A stretch of 35,168 bases of DNA from Opitutaceae bacterium (GTDB taxonomy: Bacteria > Verrucomicrobiota > Verrucomicrobiia > Opitutales > Opitutaceae): contig JAPKDW010000013.1 in NCBI GenBank assembly GCA_028822375.1, positions 1 to 35,168 on the forward strand, written 5' to 3'. The notes below the pieces were generated by a model that made no database searches, was not told the origin of the DNA, and saw nothing but the letters and a program-made list of their open reading frames with translations. How positions within the stretch are numbered: the first letter of the stretch is position 1; each line of letters begins with the position of its first letter. Made by a program: the position numbers and the translations under genes. Of this stretch, positions 26,331-34,211 are shown in pieces.

Positions 26331-27335
26331 TTACACCTTCACCAACGTCAGCAACTCCTCGACAATCTCCTTCGAAGTGATTCCTTCGGCCACCGCATTA
26401 AAGCTCGGGATAATTCGATGACGCAAAACCGGCAAAGCCAAAGCCTGAATATCTTCGATCGCCACCGTGTACCGCCCCTCCAGCAAGGCCCGAGCTTTCG
26501 CCGCCAACACCAAAGCCTGAGACGCTCGTGAACCCGCGCCCCACTTGATCTTCTCCTTAGCCAAAGGACTCGCATCCGCGAGCGTAGGACGTGTCGCCGA
26601 AACCAGATTCACCGCATAGCGAACCACTTCCATCGCCACTGGCACCTGCAAGGTCAGTTTCTGCAGCTCAATAATCTCCTCCCCAGAGAAAACCGCTTGA
26701 GGCCGCTCCCTTTTCAAGGACGTAGTCGAAGCGACCATAGTGACCTCGTCCTCCTTCGGCAGATAATCCATGTAGACATTCAACAAAAAGCGGTCCAGCT
26801 GAGCCTCCGGCAATGGATAGGTGCCCTCCAACTCGATAGGGTTCTGAGTCGCCAACACGAAAAACGGGGGCGGCAGCGAATGCGTTTCCCCTGCAGCCGT
26901 CAACTGGCGCTCCTCCATGGCCTCCAGTAGCGCTGCCTGCGTCTTAGGCGGGGTTCGATTGATCTCATCCGCCAGCACGATATTCGCAAAAACAGGCCCC
27001 TCGACAAAACGAAACGTCCTCTTACCCGTCACCGGATCCTCATCCACGATTTCCGAACCGATGATATCCGCCGGCATCAAGTCCGGCGTAAATTGGATAC
27101 GCTTAAAAGCCAGCGAAAACGTTTCAGCGATACTGCGAACCAGCAGCGTCTTCCCCAAGCCAGGAACCCCCGTAAGCAAACAATGCCCCCCGCTCAACAA
27201 GCCAATGACCATCTGCTCAAGCACCTCGTCCTGACCAATGATAACCTTGTGCAATTCGGCAAAAATCTGCACCCGTGCCGACCGTATCCGTTCAACAATA
27301 ACTTCCCCTCTCTCGATATTCGCTTGTTCTGACAT
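26331..27335 (-). CDS. MoxR-family AAA+ ATPase
   Basis: A 334-residue cytoplasmic AAA+ ATPase. Walker A is GVPGLGKT at 56-63, Walker B is IVLADEINRTPP at 119-130, sensor 1 is LATQNPIE at 161-168 and the C-terminal lid holds the sensor-2 region (GAGSRASQALV). MoxR proteins act as chaperones that mature metalloenzymes or envelope complexes together with VWA proteins. I chose ATG 27335 (MSEQANIERG); the longer frame adds 17 residues not seen in the family. It is the first gene of the seven-gene operon that continues to the DUF4159 gene, and its upstream region (27336-27568) should contain the promoter. Confidence 0.94.
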   Translation of the reverse strand: MSEQANIERGEVIVERIRSARVQIFAELHKVIIGQDEVLEQMVIGLLSGGHCLLTGVPGLGKTLLVRSIAETFSLAFKRIQFTPDLMPADIIGSEIVDEDPVTGKRTFRFVEGPVFANIVLADEINRTPPKTQAALLEAMEERQLTAAGETHSLPPPFFVLATQNPIELEGTYPLPEAQLDRFLLNVYMDYLPKEDEVTMVASTTSLKRERPQAVFSGEEIIELQKLTLQVPVAMEVVRYAVNLVSATRPTLADASPLAKEKIKWGAGSRASQALVLAAKARALLEGRYTVAIEDIQALALPVLRHRIIPSFNAVAEGITSKEIVEELLTLVKV

Positions 27336-27568
27336 ATTTTTAGGACTGGTTTTCCCATACCCTTCAGGGCTGTACGAAAAGTGCAACCCTCAGTCGCAGT
27401 GACGCCACGAACAGTCTGACCAGAGACATCGGTTACGCTGATATCAGACCGCCAAAAGCGTATGCGAGCATTGCGGAAAGAAACCAAAGAGTCAGGGGAC
27501 AATAGTCAATTTCGAGAGTTTTTTCACAAATTCGCAATGGGCTTGTCTTTCCTTAGCATATTTCCCGC

Positions 27569-27664
27569 ATGAAGCTTCTCGATGAGAACAAAACCCTGAA
27601 GTATCTCAAGTATGCGGTAGGAGAAATCATATTGATAATCACCCGGAGAAGGCTTGAGACTTAA
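27569..27664 (+). pseudogene. N-terminal stub of a DUF6090 protein
   Basis: A 31-codon frame reads MKLLDENKTLKYLKYAVGEI followed by ILII, then leaves the family and stops. DUF6090 proteins begin with a basic segment, then a YLxYAIGEIxLVxxGIxIAL membrane helix and NNWNE. The stub holds the first part of that signature and breaks inside the helix. It diverges from the MoxR operon and has a homologous partner stub at 30991-31107. Too short to be a functional member. Confidence 0.55.
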
Positions 27665-27670
27665 ATATAC

Positions 27671-27696
27671 CACTGATGACACTGATTAACACTGAT
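27671..27696. repeat. Short direct repeat of CACTGAT
   Basis: Three copies of CACTGAT at 27671, 27680 and 27690, 9-10 bases apart, directly after the DUF6090 stub. The composition resembles dispersed CACTGATTAACACTGAT motifs known from many genomes; here the array is only three units long. Confidence 0.5.
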
Positions 27697-27733
27697 ATTT
27701 ATTTGAAAGCGCATGCGAGTGTTGCATCTGAAA

Positions 27734-27832
27734 CCACGCCGCCTTGCGACGTAGCTACGACGAGACCTCGGCGTGGAATCTGTGCTTGAAAGACACAACA
27801 TCCACGGTTCGTTAGGGACAACGAACCCTACC
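27734..27832. repeat. Two REP-like hairpins
   Basis: The first hairpin has 8-base arms CCACGCCG/CGGCGTGG at 27734-27741 and 27769-27776 around an inner 10-base palindrome CGTAGCTACG. The second has perfect 8-base arms GGTTCGTT/AACGAACC at 27806-27813 and 27820-27827, with a foot that reads GGTAGGG on the minus strand (27832 inward). The second matches the GTAG-footed REP pattern. Confidence 0.6.
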
Positions 27833-28092
27833 ATCTCGCAGTTGTGGGATTAGAGAAGTAGCCCATTGCGCCCCTACTCCATCCGCCGCCGTCCTGCGGA
27901 CTGTGCCGAGATAAACCTCGCAACACGAGCCACAGTCTTGCTACAGAGCGAAGCTCGAGGGCGGACACTGAGCAAAGGCTGAAGGATTGCACGCTTCCTT
28001 CGTCGCGATTTGGCCAATCGAATAGGAATCCTTAGATCTGCGAACCGTTTAAGGGTTCTAGCATGAATACGGTTCTGTCGGATACGCCGCCA

Positions 28093-28136
28093 GCGTTGTA
28101 TTTGGGATTCCCCTTCGCTGCGTTGTATTTGGGATT
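28093..28136. repeat. 17-base direct duplication
   Basis: The sequence GCGTTGTATTTGGGATT occurs at 28093-28109 and again at 28120-28136, a 27-base period that keeps reading frame (nine codons). It lies just beyond the recognisable end of the EYAL-type relic and may be a remnant of duplicated coding sequence. Confidence 0.6.
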
Positions 28137-28385
28137 GTTTCGGAAAGCATTCCAATTCGGCTGTAGGCGGGGTCTTCCTTGGTCGCATCCAAATAGGAGG
28201 CAGTCTGTTGGGGCAGGATCGATAGCGCTTCTACTGTAAGCAAATCATGGGTACCATTGTCGACGGAATCGACACGTTCGGTGAACAAGCCTGTCCATGC
28301 AAGCAAGTCGGATGAGATCTGAACGACGTACTACACATCGGTCATTTCCTTGGCCCATGGGAAGCGCAATCTGACCGGATCAAAA

Positions 28386-28430
28386 AGACTATTAAATAGA
28401 TCGGAATGAATACTACAATTGAAACCCAAT
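28386..28430. repeat. 45-base repeat, copy 1 (copy 2 at 29541-29585)
   Basis: This stretch matches 29541-29585 at 38 of 45 positions without gaps; both contain TCGGAATGAA and ATTGAAA and end in CCAAT. Copy 1 is within the EYAL relic, copy 2 in the intergenic region downstream of the larA-like gene. The copies are in the same orientation. Their nature is unknown. Confidence 0.65.
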
Positions 28431-28456
28431 ACGGTGGATTCTGAACAATTCAGTTT

Positions 28457-28519
28457 TGTAGGTCGTCTCGCTGAGGCGACACTTTTTCGTCTGCTGGCGG
28501 GTCAGCGACCCGCCCTACA
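28457..28519. repeat. REP doublet, TGTAGG family
   Basis: Two inverted units share the foot TGTAGG and loop CGCTGA but have different stems: TGTAGGTCGTCTCGCTGAGG on the plus strand and TGTAGGGCGGGTCGCTGACC on the minus strand. The 16-base spacer contains CACTTTTTCG. It splits the EYAL-type domain relic. Confidence 0.8.
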
Positions 28520-28685
28520 GTTGATTTGTTCGAAGAAATTGGACTTATTAAACAGGCTCTAGTTTTCGATAATCTCTATTTCCACGGGATTGGCGCTGCT
28601 AACCCACGGATTCAAGTCCAAAGCGTATTCGAAGAAATTGGAAAAACCGTCCTTGTCGGGCTCCGAAATATCTTGCCCCACAATC

Positions 28686-29411
28686 TTATCCGTTCATTCG
28701 AGCCACGTAGACTGCGCCGGTAGATGTACCGCCAGTTATGGGGTTATCAAATTCAATGATGTAAGATTCGGCACCGGCGAATACCTTGGCCAAGCGATCG
28801 GTGAAAAACGTTTCGGGCAGGCCGTCCGCCCAGATGGCGAAAACGCCCTTAGGTTTCAAATGCCGGGCAAGTTCCGCCAGTCCCTGCTCAGTGTAGAAGC
28901 GGGCATTGGTCTGACACAGCACATTCGTTGGCGTGTGATCGATGTCCAACAAAATGGCATCGTACTTTTTATCTGGATACTTCGGATCGAAACTTTGCTC
29001 TATATCGCGAGCCAATGCGAAAAAATCAGCTTGTTCCAAGCGGCAGCGAGGATCGCTCGACAATGTCTCGCCTAGAGGAACCAGTCCATCCCGATGCCAC
29101 GCGATCACGCCTTCGAGGTATTCCACGACGACGAGAGAAGATACCCGAGTATCCTCCAAAGCGGAAACGGCGGTGTATCCCAAGCCGAGGCCGCCTACGA
29201 CTACGTCGAGTTCTTCTCCCTCCGAAGCAGCCAAGCCCAGTTTCGCCAGTTGACGTTCCGCTTCGTGAAACAAACTCGACATCAAGAAATCGTCGCCAAG
29301 TTTCACTTCATAGATATCGCGATCCGGCAATTGGGGGATCCGACGTCGTCGCAACACAAGATCGCCGATCGGAGTCGGGCGAAAATCCAGTTCTTGGAAA
29401 TCGATGATCAT
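28686..29411 (-). CDS. Spermidine-synthase-like SAM-binding protein
   Basis: A 241-residue class-I methyltransferase-fold protein. The SAM/dcSAM-binding loop is VVVGGLGLGYTAVSA, followed by the acidic strand end (LVVVEYLEGVIAWH) and ILLDIDHTP. The pattern fits the spermidine synthase family, which transfers an aminopropyl group to putrescine, but the DxxD/catalytic Asp context of true SpeE and its N-terminal beta-domain are only partly present (DIYEVKLGDDFLMSS). Many such homologues are not real spermidine synthases. The gene runs in the same direction as the larA-like gene 244 bases upstream. The start at 29411 fits the family. Confidence 0.75.
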   Translation of the reverse strand: MIIDFQELDFRPTPIGDLVLRRRRIPQLPDRDIYEVKLGDDFLMSSLFHEAERQLAKLGLAASEGEELDVVVGGLGLGYTAVSALEDTRVSSLVVVEYLEGVIAWHRDGLVPLGETLSSDPRCRLEQADFFALARDIEQSFDPKYPDKKYDAILLDIDHTPTNVLCQTNARFYTEQGLAELARHLKPKGVFAIWADGLPETFFTDRLAKVFAGAESYIIEFDNPITGGTSTGAVYVARMNG

Positions 29412-29540
29412 TCCGAAGTTTGCGCTGAAGCGAAGACTTCAGTCAAATGGTTAAAAAACAATAACTCAATACGGCGAAATCCAGACTTCACCCTACACCG
29501 CGAATCGTTCACGAGTGGGCGAGAAGGCCAGGCATCTCAG

Positions 29541-29585
29541 AGACTGATAAATAAGTCGGAATGAACACTACGATTGAAATCCAAT
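29541..29585. repeat. 45-base repeat, copy 2
   Basis: Second copy of the element at 28386-28430 (38 of 45 identical), in the space between the larA-like gene and the spermidine-synthase-like gene. The rest of that 244-base gap shows no gene or hairpin I can support. Confidence 0.65.
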
Positions 29586-29655
29586 CATAGGTAGCTATGT
29601 ATTTGTGAATCTGACGATTAGTTAGCTAGTTAGCTCAAGGCTATCGTAAGGCCCA

Positions 29656-30948
29656 TCATTCGGCTTCCTTGAATTTTTCCTTGAAAGCCCAAAGGCCCAA
29701 GGCGGGATTGCTGACAAAGAATATCTCCTCCCCATCAGGCAAGATATTGAAACCATCTTTTAGCAATTTTGGATCATAGCGCTTTACGACTTCATCATAG
29801 GGCTCTGCCTCATACCCAACGGAGCGTATCTCATCAAGCGTCACACCACCCTCGCCTGGACAATAGGTTATCCTGAAACGCCCATCTGAAGAGCCAGCCA
29901 TCAAGTGCGCGGCCGCACCAAGATTATCGCGCAGTTCTTCGTCCTCCTCTACCGCTTTAAGGGCACCAGGCGTCCCGCAATAGCCAAACTTGCGTATCAA
30001 TCGATCAATGACCGGATCTTCGCCAAATTCATTCAAAGCCGGAGCCAACACTATCAAATCTCCGTCGTCTGCAATTGCCATGCGGGTCCGGTAGACCGAT
30101 TTATTACCAAGCCATGTGCTCTGAAACTCGTGCGGATCAAGATAGACCACCACTTTCTTCGGCTCTCGATCAAGCAGCGTAATATTCACTGCCCGCGACA
30201 ACTTACAAGCCTCCTCGAAAACCGAGACGTCTTCGCCGGCGTAGAATCCGCGTTGGTGTATTTCACCAGATTCGTAGTCCAGTTCCATCACGGTTAGGAT
30301 GTAGTGGATCGGCAATTCAGAGAGACAGGTGTCCGCCGCTCGGTTGAACAGTTTGCGCACAGGCGTATCGGTCCGGCCCATAGTAGCTTCGATCCCGCTT
30401 ACCGCTCCAAGAAAATGCGACTTGTTTATGAGGTCCGAACCACCGACCCCAACAACGATGTTCTTGGTATAATTGGCCATGCCAACCACCTCATGCGGCA
30501 CGACCTGTCCGATCGACAGAATCATATCATAGCCCTCGAACAATCGCTTGTTCACTTCCACGTCCACTGCGTAGTCTAGTTTACCGTCGGAAAGCTCGGA
30601 AAGCGCATCCCCTCCAATCGTTCCCTTGCAAACCACCTCATTGCGCCAATCATGGACCTTGAAAACCTCAAGCGGAATCGTATCGCCAAACATCATACGC
30701 AACTGCGCTTCCGTCATCGGATTATGAGTACCAAGAGCGGGAAGAATATCAACTTCGCTCCCCTCGCCCACTAACTTTCCGTAAACCATGGCCGTTATCG
30801 TCCCCGCCATTGAATTCAATCGAGTATGATCAGGCGGCAACAGCAAAACCTTGTTCAGCGGCTGATCCGCTTCATCCAAGTATTGAAACACCAGCTCGCG
30901 CAGCTCGGGGAGCTGGATTGAAACATCTTTTCCAAATCGACTGTTCAT
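29656..30948 (-). CDS. larA: LarA-family nickel-pincer-dependent racemase/epimerase
   Basis: A 430-residue protein of the LarA (DUF2088) family. In Lactobacillus plantarum lactate racemase, the nickel-pincer nucleotide is held by Asp72, Arg75, His108, His174, Lys184 and His200. The corresponding residues are visible here: DHTR at 40-43, His75 in GTHNPM, His152 in VVPHEVVG, Lys162 in YTKNIVVG and His178 in NKSHFLG; the spacing of the last three is identical (10 and 16 residues). The enzyme therefore probably binds the cofactor and inverts a 2-hydroxy acid. Relatives act on lactate, malate, gluconate and others, so the substrate is open. LarB, LarC and LarE, needed to make the cofactor, are not in the window. 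Confidence 0.85.
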   Translation of the reverse strand: MNSRFGKDVSIQLPELRELVFQYLDEADQPLNKVLLLPPDHTRLNSMAGTITAMVYGKLVGEGSEVDILPALGTHNPMTEAQLRMMFGDTIPLEVFKVHDWRNEVVCKGTIGGDALSELSDGKLDYAVDVEVNKRLFEGYDMILSIGQVVPHEVVGMANYTKNIVVGVGGSDLINKSHFLGAVSGIEATMGRTDTPVRKLFNRAADTCLSELPIHYILTVMELDYESGEIHQRGFYAGEDVSVFEEACKLSRAVNITLLDREPKKVVVYLDPHEFQSTWLGNKSVYRTRMAIADDGDLIVLAPALNEFGEDPVIDRLIRKFGYCGTPGALKAVEEDEELRDNLGAAAHLMAGSSDGRFRITYCPGEGGVTLDEIRSVGYEAEPYDEVVKRYDPKLLKDGFNILPDGEEIFFVSNPALGLWAFKEKFKEAE

Positions 30949-30990
30949 TAAACTATATAGGTTGATATGGGGTTATCGCTGTATCCGGCC

Positions 30991-31107
30991 CTATTGGCCC
31001 TGCTTCGCTACAGAGCTTCGCACGTCTCCGAACGCATACTTCAGGTACTTAGTCGTCTTGCTATCATTGAGGAGGGATCGTCGAAGTGAGGGGAATAATC
31101 GGAACAC
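30991..31107 (-). pseudogene. Second N-terminal stub of a DUF6090 protein
   Basis: A 38-codon frame from GTG 31107 reads VFRLFPSLRRSLLNDSKTTK followed by YLKYAFGDV, then diverges and stops at 30991. It matches the DUF6090 start (basic segment, YLxYAIGEI) and, at DNA level, the stub at 27569-27664. It breaks off at the same place, the start of the membrane helix. It lies just upstream of the larA-like gene. Confidence 0.55.
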
Positions 31108-31222
31108 AGGACAAGGCTTGCGCACTAGCGAGCAAGGATCAACCCAAAGTAACGTCTACGATGTCCCCTTAAGGAGAAATCTAGCATGTCGACCCTCTCC
31201 AGCATATCTTGACAGAAGAGAC

Positions 31223-31464
31223 CCCCGCAGCAAGCGGTCGACTTGCGCTTCGGGCAAGCGGGGCATTCTTGAAGGTAGGGAGGCCCGGTCCAGAGCCGGC
31301 CCTCTTCCGATCCAAAACGGAGGACCGAACCCCGAGCGATTCAAAAGGTAGCGGCCGATCTCCGAGCGGCCACTGAACGATGTATTCGTCCAGACATTCT
31401 CCCCGAATTGCCGGTGGCACCTTCAACACAATGGTCCCGCTGAGCGGGAAGATCGGCCGCTACC
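31223..31464. repeat. Compound array of three REP-like families
   Basis: Three different hairpin types follow each other. 31223-31267 is a CCCCGC...GCGGGGCATT unit like those at 12478-12534. 31274-31304 has foot GGTAGGG and a GGCCCGG/CCGGCC stem. 31347-31371 and 31450-31464 carry GGTAGCGGCCGATCT as a perfect 15-base inverted pair, the family also found at 466-490. The region between the DUF6797 gene and the DUF6090 stub is otherwise empty; the open frames across it are shadows. Confidence 0.7.
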
Positions 31465-31544
31465 AAATTCGGCAACGAAGCTACCGACAAGTCGGGGGCT
31501 TCGACAAACTTCGAGATATTTACCCGAAAGGATAAACTCGCTCC

Positions 31545-34163
31545 TTATCGAAGGGAGCGAATGAACATCACGAGAGATTCCACATCCTCGTCTTTCAAAA
31601 TGCCGCTATAGGATGGCATTCCGGCTTCTGCTCCATCGTAGCCTTTTGTGATGACCGCCGCTGGATCGAGGATCGAAGTCCTCAAATATTCTTCATCCAC
31701 CTTAACCGTCGAACCATCCTCTAGAGTTCGCTTGCTTTTGAACGCTCGAAACCAGGTCGGACCGCTACGCCCTTCCGTAGTCCCATCGGTCGAGTGACAT
31801 CCCACGCAGCCCATTTGGGCATACAATTCCTGTCCCCGGAAAATCGATACGATTGATTGCTCAGCTACAATTTCGCGCGGCATTGGTTCACTTGCAAAAA
31901 GTTTCTTGAAATTCACATTTTGAAAACCGTGCTTCGAAAGCTTCTCGTACCTGATCTCGTTTACAGTGAAGTATACCGGCGTCCATTTATCGAAGAGATT
32001 GTATTGAACTTCCAACTGCATCGTTTCGCGAACGTCGTCGATCGCCAGAAAGACCGATCGACTATCCTCCGACATCAAAACCGAATGCACGAACCATGGG
32101 TCAACGCCCGGAGCTCCGCCCATTTGGTATTGGGCCGACCCGTAATCTGGCGTCCGAACGTACTCCCAACTACTCGCTTGATAATTGGCTGGGTTCAAAG
32201 CCTTTTCCGGATCCAGTTTTTCAGAAAAGGTCAAACGCACTCCATCGCGCAAAACTTCAATACTTTCGGGAAGGCCGTCAACTTCGTCAATAACGCGCAG
32301 TCGGCACAGTCCTTCCAAACGCTTCGCCGTCGAATCCCATATCTGAAACCCAACAAAATAGGGTCGCCCGTCAGAGGGATTCATCGCGCCCTTTAACAAC
32401 GGCGTCTCAAACTCGACAGGAAGCTGCGTACCGCCTGTTTGAATCAAGCGATCGGTTTCGTCAGCATAGATCCGAAAGAGACTCGGCTTCTTGTATTCGA
32501 TATAAAGGATCGAACCCGCCAACGCGCCCATCCGCTTATCGGTAACCCATACTTGCTCAATACCCGATTGCGCTACACGGTGAGGTATCCACAGAGCTGG
32601 TGATTGAGTTTCCGCTTCCTTCGCCGGAGCTCCTGGCTCGTACCCAAGAAAACGATCCGGACGTACGATATGAAACGGCGTCGAAGGCACCCAATTACCC
32701 TGCTGGTCGCTTGCTGTAATCAAGTCCCGCGTCGGATGACCCGACAGGTAACCATTGCGCAATCCGAATGCAAAAAAATCAACATCCTCTCCATCAGCTG
32801 AAATCGAAAGCGCCCGTCCACTGTGGGGCGAATCCGCCGTGTTTTGCTGACCTCCCTTGGAGATAACAAAGCTACCATTCGGCCTAAGAGCCAAACTCAA
32901 CGGATAATCCCGCGTATCCGCGCTCTGGGTAAAACGATTGCAGAACATCTCGTAAAAATCCGTTTCCCCATCCCCGTCGCGATCGACTAGACGCGTTACG
33001 CCCAAACGACTAAAGACAAACAATTCATCCCCACGAATCCGCAGAGACTGCGCTTCGTTGAACCCCGCCGCGATTCGCCGCCAACGCACTGAATTATCTG
33101 CGCTCCCCAATCCCGTTACGCGATACACATCGCCATCGAAGGTCAAAACGAACGCATCCGCATTTGGCAGAAAGTCGATTGAAACCGGACGAATCCGACG
33201 TTCCCAAGGATTTGGATACGGTATCACCGCTTCGTCGACCGCATAGGATCCTTGCGGCTTGCCCATCTCGATCGTAGACTCCGCTGTAATGAGCCAATGA
33301 GCAGAGGACTTCGACGCGACGTCAAACCCATGGGCATCCCCCGAAGTTTCGCCCTTCAACGATACCACTCCCTCGCATATTTCGTAGTCGAGAGCTAAGG
33401 AGCTCAACCCTTCGAACTCGTAGACCGAATACCGTTCTTTCACCAAATCCAAATTCTTTTTCGAAGTTGAATTCTTTCGTTCTTCCTTACCCAGATCGCT
33501 AGCAATCAAACTAACCTTACCTTCGACTCCATCAAACCGAATCGAGCGAGTCACCACAACTTTCCCGTCAACCATACGAGCCGCAAAACGCTCCCGCGCC
33601 TCTCCGCCAAACAAGGTGTATCTCAATTCCGCTGCAGAGCCTAGATCTTCCATACCCAGCCATTCGCCAATCGACGAATCCAACGGACCTCTACCCAATT
33701 CATTTTCATCAACCCACTTCGAACGCGGGTCCTCAAAGGTATAATCTCCCGGGCGTTGCCACCCTGGATACAAGCCCGTTGAAAATGCCACCTCGCCAAT
33801 CGGCTTGGGCAAATCCTTTTGTCCACTCCCCATTTTTTTGAGCGGCACATCATAGGAGAGCATTGCCAAACCTCTTGGCGTAATAAAACCGCCCTGCCAA
33901 ATACCCGCAACGCGAAGCAGCTCTGTATCGAAGCATACATAAACGTCATGCTCCAACGGAAGTATCACTGCTCGAGGCACCAAATTCTCTTCGGTACCCG
34001 CTGGAGCTAATCCACGCATATCCACCGACGCCTCAATAAATGGAAACTCGGTATCCAGAAACTCAGTATAAAGGGGCAATCCACCACGCTCCACATACGG
34101 CGAGGCGGAAAACCCAGTTCCCAACAAAAGGCAAACCGCTATCTTTGAAAGTATTTTGATCAT
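31545..34163 (-). CDS. DUF6797 protein with C-terminal cytochrome c domain
   Basis: An 872-residue secreted protein with a signal peptide (MIKILSKIAVCLLLGTGFSA). The N-terminal part is the DUF6797 domain (NLVPRAVILPLEHDVYVCFD, ELLRVAGIWQGGF). The middle has a beta-propeller-like region. The end is a c-type heme domain: CVGCH at 786-790 with a probable distal Met near 849 (EAGMPSYSG). This architecture is a known PVC-group type encoded near sulfatases and other polymer-degradation genes, presumably passing electrons in the periplasm; no reaction has been shown. It ends at 31545 and starts 48 bases after the sulfatase stop, in the same direction. Confidence 0.85.
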   Translation of the reverse strand: MIKILSKIAVCLLLGTGFSASPYVERGGLPLYTEFLDTEFPFIEASVDMRGLAPAGTEENLVPRAVILPLEHDVYVCFDTELLRVAGIWQGGFITPRGLAMLSYDVPLKKMGSGQKDLPKPIGEVAFSTGLYPGWQRPGDYTFEDPRSKWVDENELGRGPLDSSIGEWLGMEDLGSAAELRYTLFGGEARERFAARMVDGKVVVTRSIRFDGVEGKVSLIASDLGKEERKNSTSKKNLDLVKERYSVYEFEGLSSLALDYEICEGVVSLKGETSGDAHGFDVASKSSAHWLITAESTIEMGKPQGSYAVDEAVIPYPNPWERRIRPVSIDFLPNADAFVLTFDGDVYRVTGLGSADNSVRWRRIAAGFNEAQSLRIRGDELFVFSRLGVTRLVDRDGDGETDFYEMFCNRFTQSADTRDYPLSLALRPNGSFVISKGGQQNTADSPHSGRALSISADGEDVDFFAFGLRNGYLSGHPTRDLITASDQQGNWVPSTPFHIVRPDRFLGYEPGAPAKEAETQSPALWIPHRVAQSGIEQVWVTDKRMGALAGSILYIEYKKPSLFRIYADETDRLIQTGGTQLPVEFETPLLKGAMNPSDGRPYFVGFQIWDSTAKRLEGLCRLRVIDEVDGLPESIEVLRDGVRLTFSEKLDPEKALNPANYQASSWEYVRTPDYGSAQYQMGGAPGVDPWFVHSVLMSEDSRSVFLAIDDVRETMQLEVQYNLFDKWTPVYFTVNEIRYEKLSKHGFQNVNFKKLFASEPMPREIVAEQSIVSIFRGQELYAQMGCVGCHSTDGTTEGRSGPTWFRAFKSKRTLEDGSTVKVDEEYLRTSILDPAAVITKGYDGAEAGMPSYSGILKDEDVESLVMFIRSLR

Positions 34164-34211
34164 CGTACTCTATCTATCTCCGGACGTGAAATTCTTGGAC
34201 TCTTATAAACC

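Larger units (their letters stand above)
28150..28690 (-). pseudogene. Relic of an EYAL-type C-terminal domain
   Basis: Two minus-strand pieces belong to the C-terminal module common in large verrucomicrobial surface proteins. Piece one (28690 to a TAG at 28559) reads DISEPDKDGFSNFFEYALDL then NPWVSSANP, the DxDGxSNFxEYALxxDP signature. Piece two (about 28386-28150) reads RLRFPWAKEMTDV, a TAG at 28331-28333, then YVVQISSDLLAWTGLFTERV, which matches the YxVQxSxDLxxW part of the same module. Between them lies a REP doublet (28457-28519), so the domain was split by the repeat or decayed around it. No N-terminal part exists: the relic begins at the stop of the spermidine-synthase-like gene. Confidence 0.6.

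Noticed and set aside
27475-27510. TTGACT as a -35 box for the MoxR operon (minus strand, 27503-27508)
   Set aside because: The matching -10 position reads TGGTTT, too poor to support a promoter call.
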